Assembly (NCBI GenBank): GCA_028287925.1
Contig: JAQBOS010000567.1
Location: 1 to 46,583, forward strand
Reading direction: 5' to 3'
DNA from: Mucilaginibacter sp.
Lineage (GTDB): Bacteria; Bacteroidota; Bacteroidia; Sphingobacteriales; Sphingobacteriaceae
Length of the DNA stretch: 46,583 bases
This document shows, piece by piece, positions 43,849 to 46,583 of this stretch (its first letter is position 1; every line of letters begins with the position of its first letter). Under the pieces are notes generated by a model. That model did no database searches and had not been told where the DNA came from. It was given only the letters and a program-made list of their open reading frames with translations. Both the position numbers and the translations under genes were made by a program.

Positions 43849-44880
43849 TTAGTTTTTTTCTTTTTTAAAGATCCCTGCATGAAGATCATTTCCTGCCGAT
43901 GCGGGGGCGAGGTTCAGATAATTATGGGGTTGTGATCTTTCGGTTTTTATTTCAACCAGGATCACTTTACCTGTTTTGCTGATGTTGTTTTCAGTGAGGT
44001 TGCTTTTTGACGCAGGGATAAGGTCGTTAGCGATATAACCCATATAATTATCATTTTCGGTGATGAGCGAATTGCTGAAAGTATAAGCCGGCTGTGTATT
44101 ATCAGGCCTAACCCAAAAGAAATTGCAATGGGTAACTATGTTATTTTTAAATACAAATGGCGCGTTGGAGTCTCCAAACCATACGGCTGATTCATAAGCG
44201 CCATAGATAATAGAATTGGTAATGGAGAGATCTTTTATCCCTTTGATCAACACCATTGCATTCCTGCAATTGTAAAATATACAATGATCAACGAAGATCC
44301 CGGCGCCATGTGTCCAGAGTCCGCTTTGCAGGCGGTTTGAGTTCTTTTCGCCAATAAAATAGCATTGGGAAACCTCCAGTCCATTTAGATTTTCATTTTC
44401 GCGGGTTATAGGGTAATAGTATGGAACATCCGGGTGGGCATTGCCAACAAATTTTAACCCTTTAAAACTTACGTTGTTTTTAGCCACCAAAAAGCTAACG
44501 CAATGTGTAAATTGAAAATTTGAATTGTTGGGTGAAACGGATTGGATCACCGGCATTTTTTCAGGCTGCCAGTCGGTATCATCGGGCATATGAATGGCTT
44601 CAATGGTAAATTTTGATGCATCATTTCCCTGTTTGGCGGTTTTTACTGTCATTTCGTGTGCAACTACATATAAACCAGGCGCCAGTTTAATAATAACCGG
44701 TTCATTGCCGCTAAAAGTATTGGCTATGGTAACAGCCTTTTCAATGCTTAATAATGGATCAGTTTGGGTTCCTTTTGCAACGTCTTTGCCTTTTAACGCG
44801 TCAACGTACAGGGTTTGGGCATTAAGGCCCGGGCTTGTTGCCAACAGGATGATTATCGATAAAAATTTTAGTTTGTTCAT
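43849..44880 (-). CDS. Secreted right-handed beta-helix (DUF1565-like) protein, tandem paralogue
   Basis: MNKLKFLSIIILLATSPGLNAQTLYVDALKGKDVAKGTQTDPLLSIEKAVTIANT...; colinear with 42809-43843 product. Confidence 0.82.
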   Translation of the reverse strand: MNKLKFLSIIILLATSPGLNAQTLYVDALKGKDVAKGTQTDPLLSIEKAVTIANTFSGNEPVIIKLAPGLYVVAHEMTVKTAKQGNDASKFTIEAIHMPDDTDWQPEKMPVIQSVSPNNSNFQFTHCVSFLVAKNNVSFKGLKFVGNAHPDVPYYYPITRENENLNGLEVSQCYFIGEKNSNRLQSGLWTHGAGIFVDHCIFYNCRNAMVLIKGIKDLSITNSIIYGAYESAVWFGDSNAPFVFKNNIVTHCNFFWVRPDNTQPAYTFSNSLITENDNYMGYIANDLIPASKSNLTENNISKTGKVILVEIKTERSQPHNYLNLAPASAGNDLHAGIFKKEKN

Positions 44881-45012
44881 TTCTTTAGTTTTAAATTGCC
44901 GTAATTAATCATTGTTGATTTTTGCTTTGTGATATAAACCTACAATGGGTAATTATCTATACCAATTCATTTAAAGTTCAAGTTTTTTCAAGTTTTATCA
45001 TTTTGATTTTCA

Positions 45013-46269
45013 ATGACTTCTGATATTAAAAAACTCCTTTCAATTATTGAGCAACAGCTTGACTGGGGAGACCCATCTGCCTGGCAAAGCCGGGATTTTG
45101 AAGTCCTGAGCCAGCTGATCTATGATAAAACCAAAGTTTCGTTAAGCGAGAGCACGCTCAGAAGAATATGGGGGAGGGTTGAATATAAACACCTGCCAAG
45201 CGCTACCACATTAGATACCCTGGCACAGTTCGCCGGTTTTGAAAGCTGGCGCACATTTATTAAGCAACATACCAATAAGCCAGCCGAAATAAAAACGCCC
45301 GCAATGCAGGTTAAACAAGATGAAAGAACCGGCATTAACGTAACTTATTTGCTGTTGACCGTTATCCTGGCAATAGCAGGCGCAGTATCCTTTTTTATTA
45401 TAAAAACAGCTGATAGGGATATTAACGTTGCAGATTATAAGTTCAGCAGTCAGCGGCTTACCAATGCTATCCCTAATTCTGTAATATTTAATTACGATGC
45501 TGAAAACGCCCCGGTTGATTCTGTTTATGTTCAGCAATCATGGGACCCGCATACAAAAACGCTGGTGGATAAGAAAATGCATCAGCATACCTCTGTTTAT
45601 TATGAGCCAGGCTTTTACCAGGCAAAATTACTTATCGGTAAAAAAGTTGTAAAAGAGCATAAGCTAATGATCCCAACCGAGGGCTGGCTTGGCCTTATTG
45701 AGGATAACCCCGTGCCGGTTTATCTTAACCCGCAGGATTTTATAAGGAAAGACATGCTTAACCTGCCGGTTGCTGTAATACAGCAAAAAAACATGAGCAT
45801 GCAGCCGAAACCAACCTATGTAAAATATTATAACGTTGGCAATTTTGCACCTGTACCGGTGAATGATTTTAGTTACAGCGCCGAAATAAAGAATGGGTAT
45901 AAAGAGGGAGAAGCTGCCTGCCAATTTGCCGCTGTAGCGCTTATTACCGATAGCGGGCCTGTCATTATTCCTCTTTCTATAAAAGGCTGCGTATCTGAGC
46001 TTACCTTGTTTAGTGTTGATTGGGTCATATCGGGCAAAACGGCAAATTTATCAGGATTCGGGGTTGATCTTTCCGACTGGGTTAAGGTTTCCTGTAAAAG
46101 TACAGCTAAAACCATCAGGTACTATGTTAATGATAAACAAGTATTTGAATTTCAGCTGCCCGCCAATAATGTAAAAATTGTGGGGATCTGGTTTGGTTTC
46201 CAGGGAACCGGGGCGGTTAGAGATATCGAGCTAAAGGGGCATGATAAGATGGTGTTTAAGGCGTTTTAA
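45013..46269 (+). CDS. Membrane-anchored protein with cytoplasmic HTH-like N-terminus, single TM and extracytoplasmic beta-rich C-terminus
   Basis: ...YDKTKVSLSESTLRRIWGRVEYKHLPSATTLDTLAQFAGFESWRTFIKQH... then NVTYLLLTVILAIAGAVSFFIIK TM; about 280-aa C-terminal part. Confidence 0.75.
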   Translation: MTSDIKKLLSIIEQQLDWGDPSAWQSRDFEVLSQLIYDKTKVSLSESTLRRIWGRVEYKHLPSATTLDTLAQFAGFESWRTFIKQHTNKPAEIKTPAMQVKQDERTGINVTYLLLTVILAIAGAVSFFIIKTADRDINVADYKFSSQRLTNAIPNSVIFNYDAENAPVDSVYVQQSWDPHTKTLVDKKMHQHTSVYYEPGFYQAKLLIGKKVVKEHKLMIPTEGWLGLIEDNPVPVYLNPQDFIRKDMLNLPVAVIQQKNMSMQPKPTYVKYYNVGNFAPVPVNDFSYSAEIKNGYKEGEAACQFAAVALITDSGPVIIPLSIKGCVSELTLFSVDWVISGKTANLSGFGVDLSDWVKVSCKSTAKTIRYYVNDKQVFEFQLPANNVKIVGIWFGFQGTGAVRDIELKGHDKMVFKAF

Positions 46270-46389
46270 ACAATGCGGTGATGCCTGTTACTTCACACAA
46301 ACATAGCGCAGGGTCCTCGATGAGAGACTCGCAATGCTATTAAGTTAAGAGAACGTTGGTTATAACTAACCACACAGCAACATCCAATA

Positions 46390-46430
46390 GCCCCACCTAA
46401 ATCCTCCCCGGTAGGGAGGACTTGAAAAAA
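46390..46430. repeat. Palindromic 'CCCCACCTAAATCCTCCCCGGTAGGGAGGACTTG' repeat, copy 2
   Basis: Related to 20353-20395. Confidence 0.6.
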
Positions 46431-46583
46431 ATAAACGCGGGCGAAGCTAAAGTCTCCCCAACCGGCTAATCTATGCACACAAGTTAAAAAGCCTGAAATT
46501 TGATTAATCTGACATGTTTTTTTGCCAAATCTTATACAAAACTAAGGTGTTCTGAAAAATAGTACTCAGAAAAATCAACGCCG

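Noticed and set aside
1-46583. CRISPR arrays
   Set aside because: No regularly spaced direct repeats with unique spacers; the 21512-21569 duplication is immediate tandem without spacers.

Overview
The window looks like an ordinary Sphingobacteriaceae-type (Mucilaginibacter/Pedobacter-like) Bacteroidota chromosome. This is inferred from protein style, TTG-N19-TAnnTTTG promoters and AT-rich intergenic repeats; no database search was run. I support about 43 protein-coding genes, two tRNA-Leu genes, several hairpins/terminators and several families of dispersed intergenic repeats. Recognisable genes: lipase-maturation-factor-like protein, CPA1 antiporter, AraC/MFS divergon, GlxA-like regulator/gap/msrA cluster, GH51 arabinofuranosidase, Gfo/Idh/MocA oxidoreductases, hscB, kdsA-kdsD, BtuF-like binding protein, a chromate operon (ChrB-AraC fusion, DUF1259, ChrA), serine hydrolase, carboxylesterase, NrtR-like NUDIX, and a tandem pair of secreted beta-helix proteins with a PD40 lipoprotein. 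No CRISPR array, prophage, IS transposase or complete known defence system was seen. Best candidates for a second look: (1) a 1144-aa ORF fusing a 7TM/AraC-HTH module to a complete MacB/FtsX-type permease; (2) a ChrB-AraC fusion heading a DUF1259-ChrA operon; (3) repeated 'terminator hairpin + tRNA-3'-end-like tail' modules bracketing an orphan 363-aa ORF and other accessory genes; (4) an orphan double-glycine-leader Cys-rich peptide; (5) a Phd/YefM-like antitoxin translationally coupled to a membrane protein instead of a toxin; (6) a membrane-anchored HTH-like protein divergent from the duplicated beta-helix/PD40 surface cluster; (7) long perfect palindromes in divergent promoter regions.
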